From contig CALWYB010000005.1 of the NCBI GenBank assembly GCA_944385665.1, positions 1 to 64,000 on the forward strand: a stretch of DNA of 64,000 nt, given 5' to 3'. Below, one piece after another: positions 51,973 through 60,868 of this stretch. The notes below the pieces were generated by a model, which was given only the letters and a program-made list of their open reading frames with translations, did not search any database and was not told the DNA's origin. The first letter of the stretch is position 1, and the number at the start of each line of letters is the position of its first letter. Position numbers and translations under genes: made by a program. The DNA comes from an uncultured Oscillospiraceae bacterium (GTDB lineage Bacteria > Bacillota > Clostridia > Oscillospirales > Oscillospiraceae).

Positions 51973-52019
51973 ATCATAGTCCATAAAACTACATTTGTCA
52001 AGATAAAATACAAATGTAG
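51973..52019 (-). promoter_or_regulatory. TetR promoter and operator
   Basis: Minus-strand promoter TTGACA (52001-51996), 17-base spacer, TATGAT (51978-51973). A perfect 10-bp inverted repeat CTACATTTGT (51989-51998) / ACAAATGTAG (52010-52019) overlaps the -35 box: autorepressor operator. Confidence 0.85.
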
Positions 52020-52341
52020 ATTTATTGGGAAAAAGCACCGAACAGGAGGAGTAAATTTCTATACCCAGACGGAGAAATTTTAGTTGCGGAGGCATGGAAA
52101 ATTAGGGTATTATTAGTGGCAGGAAACGTTTTCTGCTCCCAAAAACGGGCAGCCGCGTTCCATCAGTTGCAGGCCGCGGGGCTACTCCATTCCAATAGCC
52201 CCCCGGACCAGAAAAAAGGAGGAAAAAGTAAGCCGCCGGCCGGCGGTGCGGCAGTGTGGAGACCTGCCGTAATCCCGTCAGGGTTTCGCTCTCTGTCGGG
52301 GAGGTGCGCGCGCAGAGGCGAGCGTACTACGGCCCAAGCCC
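52020..52341 (+). promoter_or_regulatory. Upstream region and long leader of the MsmK-like gene
   Basis: 322 bases without a convincing gene. A possible promoter is TTGCGG (52084-52089), 18 bases, TATTAT (52108-52113), giving a 5' leader of over 200 bases. The leader is GC-rich with a GCCGCC/GGCGGT stem near 52231-52250 and a partial CTCCCC-type structure. No riboswitch class is recognised. No good ribosome site precedes the ATG at 52342, so the leader may control translation. Confidence 0.45.
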
Positions 52342-53475
52342 ATGTCTACTGTGAGCCTGAAGAACATCTACAAGATCTATGACGGTAACGTCACCGCGGT
52401 GAGCGATTTCAATCTGGAGATCGCCGACAAGGAGTTCATCGTTCTGGTTGGACCCTCCGGCTGCGGTAAGTCCACCACCCTGCGGATGGTGGCCGGCCTG
52501 GAGGAGATCTCCAAGGGCGAGCTGCGTATCGATGACCGGCTGGTCAACGACGTGGAGCCCAAGGACCGCGATATCGCCATGGTCTTCCAGAGCTACGCCC
52601 TGTATCCCCACATGACGGTGCGGGAAAACATGGAATTCCCCCTGAAGCTGCGCAAGATGGACAAAGCGGAGATCGAGCGTCGGGTGAACCAGGCCGCTGA
52701 GATCCTGGACATCACCCAGTATCTGGACCGTAAGCCCAAGGCTCTGTCCGGCGGCCAGCGTCAGCGTGTGGCCATCGGCCGTGCCATCGTCCGTGAGCCC
52801 AAGGTACTGCTGATGGACGAGCCTCTGTCCAACTTGGACGCCAAGCTGCGTAACCAGATGCGTGCTGAGATCATCAAGCTGCGCCAGCGCATCAACACCA
52901 CCTTTATCTACGTCACCCATGACCAGACCGAGGCCATGACCCTGGGCGACCGGATCGTCATCATGAAGGACGGTTTTGTCCAGCAGATCGGCACCCCCCA
53001 GCAGGTCTTTGACAGCCCTGTGAACCTGTTTGTGGCCGGCTTCATCGGCACTCCCCAGATGAACTTCTTCAACGGTCACCTGGAGAAGACCGGCACCGGC
53101 TATCAGATCCAGTGCATGGGCGCCACCATCCCTGTCACCGACGAGATGGCCCAGAAGCTGTCCGCCAAGGGCCAGGGCAGCGCCGACGTGATCGTGGGCG
53201 TGCGTCCCGAGCACATCACCGTTCAGACCGCCGGCGGCAACGCCATCCAGGCCACCGTGGAGGTCTCCGAGCTGATGGGCAGCGAGTTCTATCTCCACGC
53301 CACCGTGGGCGAGGGCGAGAAGCAGCAGAACGTGGTCATGCGCATCCAGACCACCGAGCTGCCTGCCGAGTTCCGTGCCGGCGTGCCCTATGGCACCAAG
53401 CTGGGCTTCACCTTCCGCAGCCAGCTCATCCACCTGTTCGACCCCACCACCGAGAAGAACCTGCTGGCCGACTGA
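52342..53475 (+). CDS. Sugar ABC transporter ATP-binding protein (UgpC/MsmK/MalK type)
   Basis: 377 residues. ABC domain about 1-235: Walker A GPSGCGKST (38-46), Q-loop in FQSYALYPHMTV, signature ALSGGQRQRVAIGRA, Walker B KVLLMDEPLSNLD, switch THDQTEAM. C-terminal OB-type regulatory domain about 240-370. In Firmicutes this class often energises several sugar importers; no permease genes are adjacent, which supports a shared role. Codon use is biased like a highly expressed gene. Confidence 0.93.
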   Translation: MSTVSLKNIYKIYDGNVTAVSDFNLEIADKEFIVLVGPSGCGKSTTLRMVAGLEEISKGELRIDDRLVNDVEPKDRDIAMVFQSYALYPHMTVRENMEFPLKLRKMDKAEIERRVNQAAEILDITQYLDRKPKALSGGQRQRVAIGRAIVREPKVLLMDEPLSNLDAKLRNQMRAEIIKLRQRINTTFIYVTHDQTEAMTLGDRIVIMKDGFVQQIGTPQQVFDSPVNLFVAGFIGTPQMNFFNGHLEKTGTGYQIQCMGATIPVTDEMAQKLSAKGQGSADVIVGVRPEHITVQTAGGNAIQATVEVSELMGSEFYLHATVGEGEKQQNVVMRIQTTELPAEFRAGVPYGTKLGFTFRSQLIHLFDPTTEKNLLAD

Positions 53476-53492
53476 TTGACGCCTTACGTAGC

Positions 53493-53527
53493 AAAAATAC
53501 CCGGAGCAGATGCTCCGGGTATTTTTT
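53493..53527 (+). terminator. Terminator after the MsmK-like gene
   Basis: Perfect 16-bp stem (53493-53508 with 53511-53526) ending in a T run. Confidence 0.92.
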
Positions 53528-53563
53528 TGGCCTCCCCGAAGAAGATCGGGGAGGCCATATTGC

Positions 53564-53737
53564 TTATCGAAATTGATTTTGGTCCGGCTGGTAGGTGTAG
53601 CCGATGGCGGCCAGGGCGTTTGTCACCTGGTCCGGGTCGGCGTCCTCCCCGTGGCACAGCTCCTCCAGATTGGGGTAGCTGTCCCGCAGCTTGGTGTTCA
53701 CCACGCTCAGCAGCAGTACAGGGTCCTTTGGCAGCAT
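53564..53737 (-). CDS. DUF4250 domain-containing small protein
   Basis: 57 residues: MLPKDPVLLLSVVNTKLRD, then SYPNLEELCHGEDADPDQV and a C-terminal IGYTYQ. This matches the whole of DUF4250, a small conserved Clostridia family of unknown function. GAGGAGGG lies 9 bases before the ATG at 53737. It follows the amidohydrolase gene by 18 bases on the same strand and is probably cotranscribed. Confidence 0.82.
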   Translation of the reverse strand: MLPKDPVLLLSVVNTKLRDSYPNLEELCHGEDADPDQVTNALAAIGYTYQPDQNQFR

Positions 53738-53755
53738 GTCCGATTCCCTCCTCTC

Positions 53756-54583
53756 TCAGGCGTCCAGGCCCAGACCGTAGATCCGGTTGGCGTTGTCGAA
53801 GAAGACGCTCTGCCAGTGAGCCCGGGGCACCAGGCGCTGGATATAGCGGATGTACTCCTCCAGGTTGACAATGGGCCAGTCGGTGCCGAACATCACCCGG
53901 TCCCAGCAGCCCACATAGCTCAGCCAGCCCCGGAGCAGCTCGGCGTACACCGCCCGGTCCAGGAAGTAGGCGTCCAGATCCACCCGGCCCTCCAGCAGAC
54001 CGGACAGATCGGTGGATACGTTGGGGTTCTTCTCCAGCACGGCGGCCGCCTCCTGGAGGAAGGGGTTGCCGAAGTGGCACATGACAAAGCGGGTGCGGGG
54101 GTGGTCGGCGGCCACCTCGTCCAGCACCAGGGGGTGGCTGTACTTCAGGTAGGCCCGGGCATAAGAGGTGAGGCCCATGTGGATGGCCACCGGCTTGTCG
54201 TAGCGGGCGGCCAGCTCATAGATGGGCTGGTAGATGGAATCGGTGAGCCAGATCTTGTTGTAGCCGGGGTAGAGCTTCACGCCGCAGCAGTTCTCTCGCT
54301 TCAGGTGCTCCTCCACCTGGTCGGGCAGGTCCTTGGGGATGGTCTCCCCCCGGTCCAGCACCAGGCTGTCCAGCCCCACACAGTAGTGGAACAGGTCTGT
54401 GGGGTAGTTATGAAAACCCACATCCAGGCTGCGGTTGCCCATGACCACGCCGTGGACGATCTCCAGCTGCCCGTACACCTCACGCAGGTGGTCCACCGAG
54501 TTGACGTGGCCCACTTTTTCGGCCATAGCGTCGGTGCGGGGTTCGGAGGGGAAAATATGTAAATGCGCATCAATAATTTTCAT
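53756..54583 (-). CDS. Amidohydrolase family (amidohydrolase_2) protein
   Basis: 275 residues, TIM-barrel metal-dependent hydrolase or decarboxylase. HxH motif in KIIDAHLHIFPSEP (residues 1-14), His in VAIHMGLTS (about 141), His in RFVMCHFGNPF (about 173) and the Asp in MFGTDWPI (about 240). ATG at 54583 has AAAGGAG 9 bases before; the frame starts 18 bases earlier without a site. Members include decarboxylases of aromatic acids; the substrate here is unknown. Confidence 0.85.
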   Translation of the reverse strand: MKIIDAHLHIFPSEPRTDAMAEKVGHVNSVDHLREVYGQLEIVHGVVMGNRSLDVGFHNYPTDLFHYCVGLDSLVLDRGETIPKDLPDQVEEHLKRENCCGVKLYPGYNKIWLTDSIYQPIYELAARYDKPVAIHMGLTSYARAYLKYSHPLVLDEVAADHPRTRFVMCHFGNPFLQEAAAVLEKNPNVSTDLSGLLEGRVDLDAYFLDRAVYAELLRGWLSYVGCWDRVMFGTDWPIVNLEEYIRYIQRLVPRAHWQSVFFDNANRIYGLGLDA

Positions 54584-54644
54584 GGAAACGGCTCCTTTCA
54601 TACCGTTCCATTATAATGCGCAGGTGCTTACTCCGCAACCCCCA

Positions 54645-56030
54645 TCACGCGGGAAGAGTGGGGGAAATCATGGCCCAAAGTGCGTCCTCGCTCAGCCCTT
54701 TGCTTGTGTAAACCGCTTCGGTCCCGTCAGAATAGCGGATGGTGAAGTCGATGCGGGGACCGTCCATGTCCCCGGCGTCCTGGTAGGAGTGGGAGCGGGC
54801 GGACACAACCTCCCGGGTCATGTCCTGGGCGCGAAAGATGGGATTGTCTACCGTCTCCCAATATTCCTCCGGCACGCTGTCACACCAGGGGATGGAGTAG
54901 AGGCGCACGTCATAGGCAGCCGGGTTGTTTACGTCCACTGGTTCTCCGTCCGGCGCGCCTCCCTCCGGGAGGGACACCCGGACGGTCACATCGTTGTACC
55001 CCTGGCTCCAGCGCAGGAACAGGGTATTTTTTATCCCCTCCTGATAAAAGAGATTGCCTTCAAACTCCCCGTAGCCTGCGGGGGCAGAGGCGGGCAGATA
55101 GGGGGCGAAGGCCGCCTCCTGTTGGGCTTCCTCTAGGTTAGAGAAGGTGTCGGCGCGCCAGGTGGGGATGTCGGTGGCGGTGCGCAGGTGGTCCAGAGTG
55201 AACTGGATGCCCTCCACGGCGAAGGTGTAGTTCACAAAGAAGCTGTTGAAGTCCAGGGCGGTGTCCTTGCCCTCCGGATCGGTCTGGCCATAGTTGACAA
55301 AGCGCACCCCGATGCCGTCCTTCACGGCCTGGACGGTCACCTTGGTCTCCTCTACGCCGTCGTCGTTCCAGTCGCCGGTGGTGGTCCAGGCGGCAATCTC
55401 CGTGCCGAAGTCCTCATAGTAGATGGGCTCTGTCCCAGCCACGCAGGAAGGAGGCAGCTGGTCGGGGGCGAGCTGGAGGGAGAAGTGGGCATCCCCCTTG
55501 CTGCCCACCACCGTTACCCACAGCAGGGCGCCGTTTTTGTCGTAAATAGCGTCGGCATTCAGGGTGTAACCGTCCCAAAAAAGCGTCCAGGGAATGCCTT
55601 CTCCATCGCCCTCCGGCCAGAACAGGTCAAATAGCTGCTCCTGGGTGAGGGTGCGGCCAAAAGAGCCCTCCTGTACATCGTAGCGCAGGGAGCTGTCTAT
55701 CTCGGTTTCCACCGGGACATAGTCGATCCCCCGCATACAGAAAAAGTTGGCGGTTCCCTCCCCGCTGTCCGGCACCAGGTAGCCCGAGGAGTCCCCAGGG
55801 CCAATGGTATCCTGAATGCCAGGGACGATGGTGTCAGAGGTCAACTGATTGGGGGCGGAGTCGGGGGACAGACCCACATACAGGGCCAGGCAGGCCACCG
55901 CGCCGCAGGCGGCCAGGGCGGCCATTCGCCCCACATGGGAACGGCGGGGCCGGGGTTTTAGTTCACACAGGCGGCGGTGAAATTCCGGGGTTACCTGCTG
56001 GGAATCCATATACTGAACGTAGTATTTCAC
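54645..56030 (-). CDS. Membrane protein cotranscribed with a sigma factor (probable anti-sigma factor)
   Basis: 461 residues: a short N-terminal cytoplasmic part (about 1-45, MDSQQVTPEFHRRLCELK), one transmembrane helix (about 48-66, GRMAALAACGAVACLALYVGL), then a large extracellular part (about 70-460) with no recognised family. The GTG start overlaps the sigma factor stop (GTGA), with AGGAGGAG upstream. One-pass topology and coupling to the sigma gene are those of an anti-sigma factor, although no zinc motif is seen. Extracellular Trp/Asp-rich sequence may sense a ligand. Confidence 0.75.
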   Translation of the reverse strand: MKYYVQYMDSQQVTPEFHRRLCELKPRPRRSHVGRMAALAACGAVACLALYVGLSPDSAPNQLTSDTIVPGIQDTIGPGDSSGYLVPDSGEGTANFFCMRGIDYVPVETEIDSSLRYDVQEGSFGRTLTQEQLFDLFWPEGDGEGIPWTLFWDGYTLNADAIYDKNGALLWVTVVGSKGDAHFSLQLAPDQLPPSCVAGTEPIYYEDFGTEIAAWTTTGDWNDDGVEETKVTVQAVKDGIGVRFVNYGQTDPEGKDTALDFNSFFVNYTFAVEGIQFTLDHLRTATDIPTWRADTFSNLEEAQQEAAFAPYLPASAPAGYGEFEGNLFYQEGIKNTLFLRWSQGYNDVTVRVSLPEGGAPDGEPVDVNNPAAYDVRLYSIPWCDSVPEEYWETVDNPIFRAQDMTREVVSARSHSYQDAGDMDGPRIDFTIRYSDGTEAVYTSKGLSEDALWAMISPTLPA

Positions 56031-56503
56031 AAAAAATCTCCTCCTAACAATCGGCGAAGCCGCTCCCGGGCCCGGGAGAGCCGGGAGCGCACCGTGCCGG
56101 GGCGGCAGTGGAGCAGCTGGGCAATCTCCTGGGTGGAGTAGCCCTCGTAGTAGTGCAGATGGATGACGGCCCGGTCCTGGGGCGGCAGAGCGTATAATTC
56201 CTCCAGCTCCTCCCGCTCCTGGGGGGAGGGGGCGGGTAGCTCCTCCCACAGGGGCACGGTGGGCCGCCGCCAGCGCAGGCGCAGCCGGCTTTTGCAGCCG
56301 TTCACCACTACCCGCATCAGCCAGGCGCTGGGGATCTCCAAGTCCGCCGGTGCCTTTTCTAAAAACGCAAGGAATGCCTCCTGCACCGCGTCCTGGGCCT
56401 CGCTGGGGTCGCCCAGAATGGCCAGGGCGGTGCGGTAGAGCCGATTTTCTTCCTGGGTGACCAGGGTTTCCCAATCCACCGGTGGGTTGGTTGGATGGTT
56501 CAT
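56027..56503 (-). CDS. ECF-type RNA polymerase sigma factor
   Basis: 158 residues. Region 2 about 15-75 (ENRLYRTALAILGDPSEAQDAVQEAFLAFLEK) and region 4 about 100-150 (LPPQDRAVIHLHYYEGYSTQEIAQLLHCRPGTVRSRLSRARERL in pieces). GGGGGTGA precedes the ATG. It forms an operon with the membrane protein below it, a normal sigma/anti-sigma pair controlling an envelope response; the regulon is unknown. Confidence 0.93.
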   Translation of the reverse strand: MNHPTNPPVDWETLVTQEENRLYRTALAILGDPSEAQDAVQEAFLAFLEKAPADLEIPSAWLMRVVVNGCKSRLRLRWRRPTVPLWEELPAPSPQEREELEELYALPPQDRAVIHLHYYEGYSTQEIAQLLHCRPGTVRSRLSRARERLRRLLGGDFL

Positions 56504-56571
56504 CGCTTCACCCCCTTCTATCTCAATTGACGCTCCCGGCGAGAAAATTGTTGCAGGGGAGAAAAATTTTT

Positions 56572-56615
56572 CAGAAAAAATTCAGCCTGCCGCCCAAAGG
56601 GCAGCAGGCTGAAAA
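56572..56615 (-). terminator. Terminator after the OB-fold lipoprotein gene
   Basis: On the minus strand a stem of TCAGCCTGCTGCCC with GGGCGGCAGGCTGA around TTT, then ATTTTTTC. Confidence 0.85.
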
Positions 56616-56627
56616 CAGATGGGGAAA

Positions 56628-57431
56628 TTACTGGGCCACGGTGACAGAGGTGATGTGGGGGTTGACGCCCTCGTACCAGTAGAGGAAGCCCTCCGCGTCG
56701 ATGACCTGGCCGATCTCCAGAGCCTCCACGGCCTTGTAGACCTCGGTGGAGCTGTCGCAGAGGTAGGACTCCACGGTGAAGGTGTAGGTCTGACCGTTCA
56801 GGGAGACATTGAAATACAGGTCATCTCCCTGGGTGCCGGAGCCGTCATAGTTGTACAGGAAAGCCACCTGGTTGCCGCTGGCGTCCTCAGAGGGAGCCAC
56901 CGTCAGGCCCTGGAAGGAGACCAGCTGGTTCTGGTGGTCAATGAGCTCGTCGGAGCCCAGCAGATCCGTCACGTCCAGAGGCTCCGCCACGAAGGTATCG
57001 CCGTCATCCACGATCTGGAAGGTGGCGTCGATGATTTCCACCTCGCCGGACCACTCGGACTTATAGCCGGTGACCTGGATCTTGGTGCCGGGAGTCAGCT
57101 TGTCATAGTCCTCCTGGGAGCAGGGCATATCGTAGATAAAGTAGGCGCCGTCCTGATCCTGGGTATACAGGGTGGCCTTGTTGTCCCACCAGGACTGCTT
57201 GGCCTGGACGTAGGTCTCCACGGTGACCTGGCTGTCCAGATCGGCGGCCACATAGTCCGCATAGCTCATGACCTCACCGGCGGTCTGGGAGCCGGAGGCG
57301 GAGGACTGGGACTGAGAGGTGGTGTCAGAGCCGCTGCCGGAGGCGTCCTGCTGGCTGGTGGTGCCGTTTCCGCAGCCGGTGACAGCCAGGGCCAGAGTGA
57401 GAGCCAAGGTCAAAAAGATGGTACGTTTCAT
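56628..57431 (-). CDS. Lipoprotein with OB-fold-like domains
   Basis: 267 residues. Signal peptide with lipobox VTGC (Cys20), Ser/Gln/Gly-rich linker (about 22-50), then two beta-rich segments (about 55-150 and 160-267) reminiscent of OB-fold (tRNA-anti-like) lipoproteins: VTVETYVQAKQSWWDNKATL, KIQVTGYKSEWSGEVEI. AAGGAG precedes the ATG. Monocistronic. Function unknown; the domain call is by eye. Confidence 0.7.
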   Translation of the reverse strand: MKRTIFLTLALTLALAVTGCGNGTTSQQDASGSGSDTTSQSQSSASGSQTAGEVMSYADYVAADLDSQVTVETYVQAKQSWWDNKATLYTQDQDGAYFIYDMPCSQEDYDKLTPGTKIQVTGYKSEWSGEVEIIDATFQIVDDGDTFVAEPLDVTDLLGSDELIDHQNQLVSFQGLTVAPSEDASGNQVAFLYNYDGSGTQGDDLYFNVSLNGQTYTFTVESYLCDSSTEVYKAVEALEIGQVIDAEGFLYWYEGVNPHITSVTVAQ

Positions 57432-57503
57432 GTTGCTTCTCCTTTTCCAATGGTTTGGCCGAGCCGGTCGGCCACCTTCATTATAACTGGAATTTTCAAG
57501 AAA

Positions 57504-59096
57504 TCAATGGCCTGACCTCTTTTTCCAGGCGCTGCGGGCCACCCATATCAGGATGAGCACCCAGGCGGCCCCCAGGCTGCCCAGCAGCACCACCGCCGTC
57601 TGAGGCAGAGGTCCCAGGTCGGCGGGACCAGAGGCGGAGGCGCTGGTTTCGTCCAGGTGGTAGAGGGCGCGGACCTCCTCAAAGAGGGAGTCCCAGTAGG
57701 CGTCGTCCACCGTCTGTCCCCGGCGCACCGACTTTACCGTGTTCTCAATGAGCTGTCCGGCGGCGTCCCGCAGGGAGGCAGAGCCGTTGAACACCGGGGT
57801 GACAAAGGTGTCGTCGGTGTGGTCCAGCAGCAGCTGGGTGGCCGCAATTTTTACGTCATAGTAGGTGTCGTCGTCCTCCCCGGCCCGGGACAGGTAGTCC
57901 TGGTATTCCTCCGACTGCTGGGCCTTGGAGGTAACAGGGACGTACCCCTCGGTCTGGGCGTAGGGGATCTGCACCTCATTGGTGAGCAGGAACTGGGTGA
58001 ACAGCCAGGAGGCCAGCACCTCCTGGGGGTCGTCCTTGTTGAAGATACAGATGGAGGGACCCTGGGAGATCATCTGAGGGTTCTCCGGATCAAACTGGGG
58101 GATGGGCATGACGGCGGTCTCGAAGTCCACGAAGGCGTCGGGGCTGATGTCGGAGAGGGGGGCGTCCGCTCCCATCCAGGTGGAGCCGGCGGTGGAGTCA
58201 ATGGCAAAGACGCACTGGCCGGCGTTGAGGAAGTTGGCCGGGTAGCTGGAGATCTTGAAGGTGGAGAAGGCCCCGGTCTCCGCGTGCTGGGCAATGGTGG
58301 ACAGGAGCTCCTTGGTGGTGTCGTTGAAGAGCAGAATGTCCCCGCTCTCCGTGGAGTAGCCCGCGTCCAGCTGCTGAAGCATCTGGATCATCATGTTGTC
58401 GGTGGACTTGTAAATGAAGGGGATCATCACCTTCTGGCCGTTGAGCAGGTAATTACCCTGGCTGTCCTGTTTGGCGGCGGCCTCCGATACCTCCCAGATA
58501 AAGTCCCAGGTGAGGGTCTCCGGGAGGGTGTAGCCCAGCTGTTCCACAAAGGTCTTGTTAATATAGCAGGCCTCGGTGGAGCGCATATAGGGCACGGCGT
58601 AGTAGGTGCCGTTCAGGTCGCACTCCTCCAAAAACTGGGGGATGATCTCCTCCTGGGTGGGGCCGTCAAATTTTAATTGACTGCCCCCCAGACCGTAGTC
58701 CGGGTCGGCAAACAGCTCGTCCAGGGGCACCACCACGTTTTCGCCGGTGAGGTAGGTGGCGATGTGGTCAGGGTAGGTGATGCACACGTTGGGGGTGGTG
58801 CCGGTGGAGATGTTGGTGATGACGTCGTTGTAAATTTTGCCGTAGTCGGTGTAGAGGCGCAGGTCCACCGTGATGTTGGGGTAGAGCTGCTGAAAGTCGG
58901 CGATTGCCTGCTTGTAGATATCGGTCTGGCGCTTGTTGGTGTCGTTTTTGGCCCAGAAGGTGATCTCATAGGTGCGGCTCTCGTCAAAGGTATCGGGCAC
59001 CTGGAAGCTCACGGTTTCCCTGGAGCCGTGGCAGCCGGTGAGTCCCAGCAGAAGGGCGGCGGAGAGAAGGGCCGCACAGAAGCGTTTTCCTCTCAT
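57504..59096 (-). CDS. Sugar ABC transporter substrate-binding lipoprotein with C-terminal membrane helix
   Basis: 530 residues. Lipobox LTGC (Cys22), extracellular-solute-binding fold of cluster B (YEITFWAKNDTNKRQTDIY, the DIATYL-like IATYLTGENVVVPLDELF, YYAVPYMRSTEACYINKTF). Unusually the C-terminus ends in a hydrophobic helix (about 503-523) followed by SAWKKRSGH, so the protein has two membrane attachments. The ATG overlaps the stop of the permease gene (ATGA), with GAGGAGGG upstream. Last gene of a four-gene importer operon. The sugar is unknown. Confidence 0.9.
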   Translation of the reverse strand: MRGKRFCAALLSAALLLGLTGCHGSRETVSFQVPDTFDESRTYEITFWAKNDTNKRQTDIYKQAIADFQQLYPNITVDLRLYTDYGKIYNDVITNISTGTTPNVCITYPDHIATYLTGENVVVPLDELFADPDYGLGGSQLKFDGPTQEEIIPQFLEECDLNGTYYAVPYMRSTEACYINKTFVEQLGYTLPETLTWDFIWEVSEAAAKQDSQGNYLLNGQKVMIPFIYKSTDNMMIQMLQQLDAGYSTESGDILLFNDTTKELLSTIAQHAETGAFSTFKISSYPANFLNAGQCVFAIDSTAGSTWMGADAPLSDISPDAFVDFETAVMPIPQFDPENPQMISQGPSICIFNKDDPQEVLASWLFTQFLLTNEVQIPYAQTEGYVPVTSKAQQSEEYQDYLSRAGEDDDTYYDVKIAATQLLLDHTDDTFVTPVFNGSASLRDAAGQLIENTVKSVRRGQTVDDAYWDSLFEEVRALYHLDETSASASGPADLGPLPQTAVVLLGSLGAAWVLILIWVARSAWKKRSGH

Positions 59097-59968
59097 CCCT
59101 TGATCCCTCCTCTGGACACGCCCGCCATGATCTTCTTCCGGAATAGGAAAAACAGCAGAATGAGGGGCACGGAGATAACCACCACGGCCGCCATCATGGC
59201 GGGGATATTTTCCCGGCCAAAGCCGTTTTCCCGGATCTCCTGGATGCCGTTGGACACCAGAAAGTAGTTGGGGTCGTCGGTGATGAGCCGGGGCCACACG
59301 TAGGAGTTCCAGCACTCGATGACCTTCAGGATGATGATGGTCACCAGGGTGGGGCGGCAGATGGGCAGCATTACCTTCCACAGGTACTTAAAGTCGGAGG
59401 TGCCGTCCACCTTGGCCGCCCGGTAGAGCTCGTCAGGGACCTGCTCAAAGTTTTCCTTCAGCAGATAGATATAGAAGACCGAGGTGACCGAGGGGAGGAT
59501 AAGGCCGGTGAAGGTGTTGCGCAGCTCCAGGCCGGTGATGGTGGCGTAGTTGGTGATGACCACCAACTCGGTGGGGATCATCATAAGGGACAAAAACAGG
59601 GTGAACAGCAGGTTTTTGCCCCGGAACTCCATCCGGGCAAAGGCGTAGGCGGACAGAGTGATGACCACCACCATAAGGGCGGTGGTGACCACGGCGAAAA
59701 ACACGGTGTTGGCCAGATACCGGCCCAGGGGGACGGAGGTAAAGGCGTCCTTGTAGTTTTGCAGGGTGGGGGAGAGGGTGAAGAAGGTGGGGATGTGCTC
59801 GGCGTTATAGGCGCCGTAGTCCTTCACCGAGGTGAGCAGCATCCAGTAGAAGGGGAAGAGCACCACCACAGCCCAGACCCCCAGCAGCAGGTAGGTAAAA
59901 AAGCGCAGCACCTGTTTTCTGCGTTTGGCCCGCCCCTGGAGGCGTTCAAAATCAAAAGTTCGTTCCAA
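59093..59968 (-). CDS. Carbohydrate ABC transporter permease (MalG/UgpE type)
   Basis: 291 residues, six membrane helices. The cytoplasmic EAA loop ELYRAAKVDGTSDFKYLWKVMLPICRP (about 190-215) contacts the ATPase. TTG start at 59968 because GGGGGGA lies 7 bases upstream and no ATG is near. Follows the other permease gene by 12 bases. Confidence 0.92.
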   Translation of the reverse strand: MERTFDFERLQGRAKRRKQVLRFFTYLLLGVWAVVVLFPFYWMLLTSVKDYGAYNAEHIPTFFTLSPTLQNYKDAFTSVPLGRYLANTVFFAVVTTALMVVVITLSAYAFARMEFRGKNLLFTLFLSLMMIPTELVVITNYATITGLELRNTFTGLILPSVTSVFYIYLLKENFEQVPDELYRAAKVDGTSDFKYLWKVMLPICRPTLVTIIILKVIECWNSYVWPRLITDDPNYFLVSNGIQEIRENGFGRENIPAMMAAVVVISVPLILLFFLFRKKIMAGVSRGGIKG

Positions 59969-59980
59969 AAAAATCCCCCC

Positions 59981-60868
59981 TTAGTAGTGCACGTGCTTTT
60001 TGCTGACCAGCAGGTTAATGCAAGTAATGGTCAGCACGATGGCAAACAGGATGATGGCGGCCGCCGAGGCGTAGGAGGGGAAGCCGCCGCTGTCGCCGTA
60101 GAGCATGTCGTAGACATAGCCCACAATGGTGTTCATCCCCGCCGCGTTCAGGTCGGTGCCGAAGAGGGCCACCGCGTCGCTGTACGCTTTAAAAGCGCCG
60201 ATAAAGCCGGTGACGATGAGGTAGAACACCATGGGGGAGATCATGGGCAGGGTGATGCGCAGGAAGATGCGCCCCTTGGAGGTGCCGTCCACCCGGGCGG
60301 CCTTGTAGTAGTCCGGATTCACCGAGGCCAGGGCGCTGGTGAGGATGAGGATTTTAAAAGGCATGACCACCCAAATGGTGTAAAAGCACAGCACGAACAT
60401 CTTGGCCCAGTAGGGTCCCTCGATGAAGTCCACGCTGGAGCCCCCGAACCACTGGATCATCAGGTTGATGAGGCCGTCGGTGTACTCCGTTTTCTGAAAC
60501 AGGATCATGAACACCAGGCCCACCGCCAACGTGTTGGTCACGTAGGGCAGAAAGTAGATGGTCTGGAACAGGTCCCGGAGGGGCCGGATGGAGCTGAGGG
60601 CCAGGGAGATGACCAGCGCCAGTCCGGTGGACAGGGGCACGGTGATGATGACCAGCAGGAAGGTGTTTTTCACCGCCTGCAAAAAGTAGGGGTCGTGGAG
60701 CACATAGGAGTAGTTGTACAGGCCCACGCCAAAGTAGGTCTGGGAGGCAAAGTTATACCCCTCCTCCACCGAGTAGATGAACACGTCGATGAGGGGGTAG
60801 ACCAGAAAGGCACCCAGAAACAAAATGGCAGGGAGCAGGTACAGCCAGGCTTTTCGTTCTTGTCTCAT
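59981..60868 (-). CDS. Carbohydrate ABC transporter permease (MalF/UgpA type)
   Basis: 295 residues, six membrane helices: AWLYLLPAILFLGAFLVYPLID at the N-terminus and the EAA loop DYYKAARVDGTSKGRIFLRITLPM. ATG at 60868 with CGGAG 6 bases before, overlapping the ATPase stop (ATGA). Forms a heterodimeric pore with the following permease. Confidence 0.92.
   Translation of the reverse strand: MRQERKAWLYLLPAILFLGAFLVYPLIDVFIYSVEEGYNFASQTYFGVGLYNYSYVLHDPYFLQAVKNTFLLVIITVPLSTGLALVISLALSSIRPLRDLFQTIYFLPYVTNTLAVGLVFMILFQKTEYTDGLINLMIQWFGGSSVDFIEGPYWAKMFVLCFYTIWVVMPFKILILTSALASVNPDYYKAARVDGTSKGRIFLRITLPMISPMVFYLIVTGFIGAFKAYSDAVALFGTDLNAAGMNTIVGYVYDMLYGDSGGFPSYASAAAIILFAIVLTITCINLLVSKKHVHY

Noticed and set aside
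54645..56474. 609-codon reading of the anti-sigma gene
   Set aside because: The upstream 140 codons lie antisense-free but out of frame over the sigma factor gene and have no motif; the GTG at 56030 with AGGAGGAG is the start.
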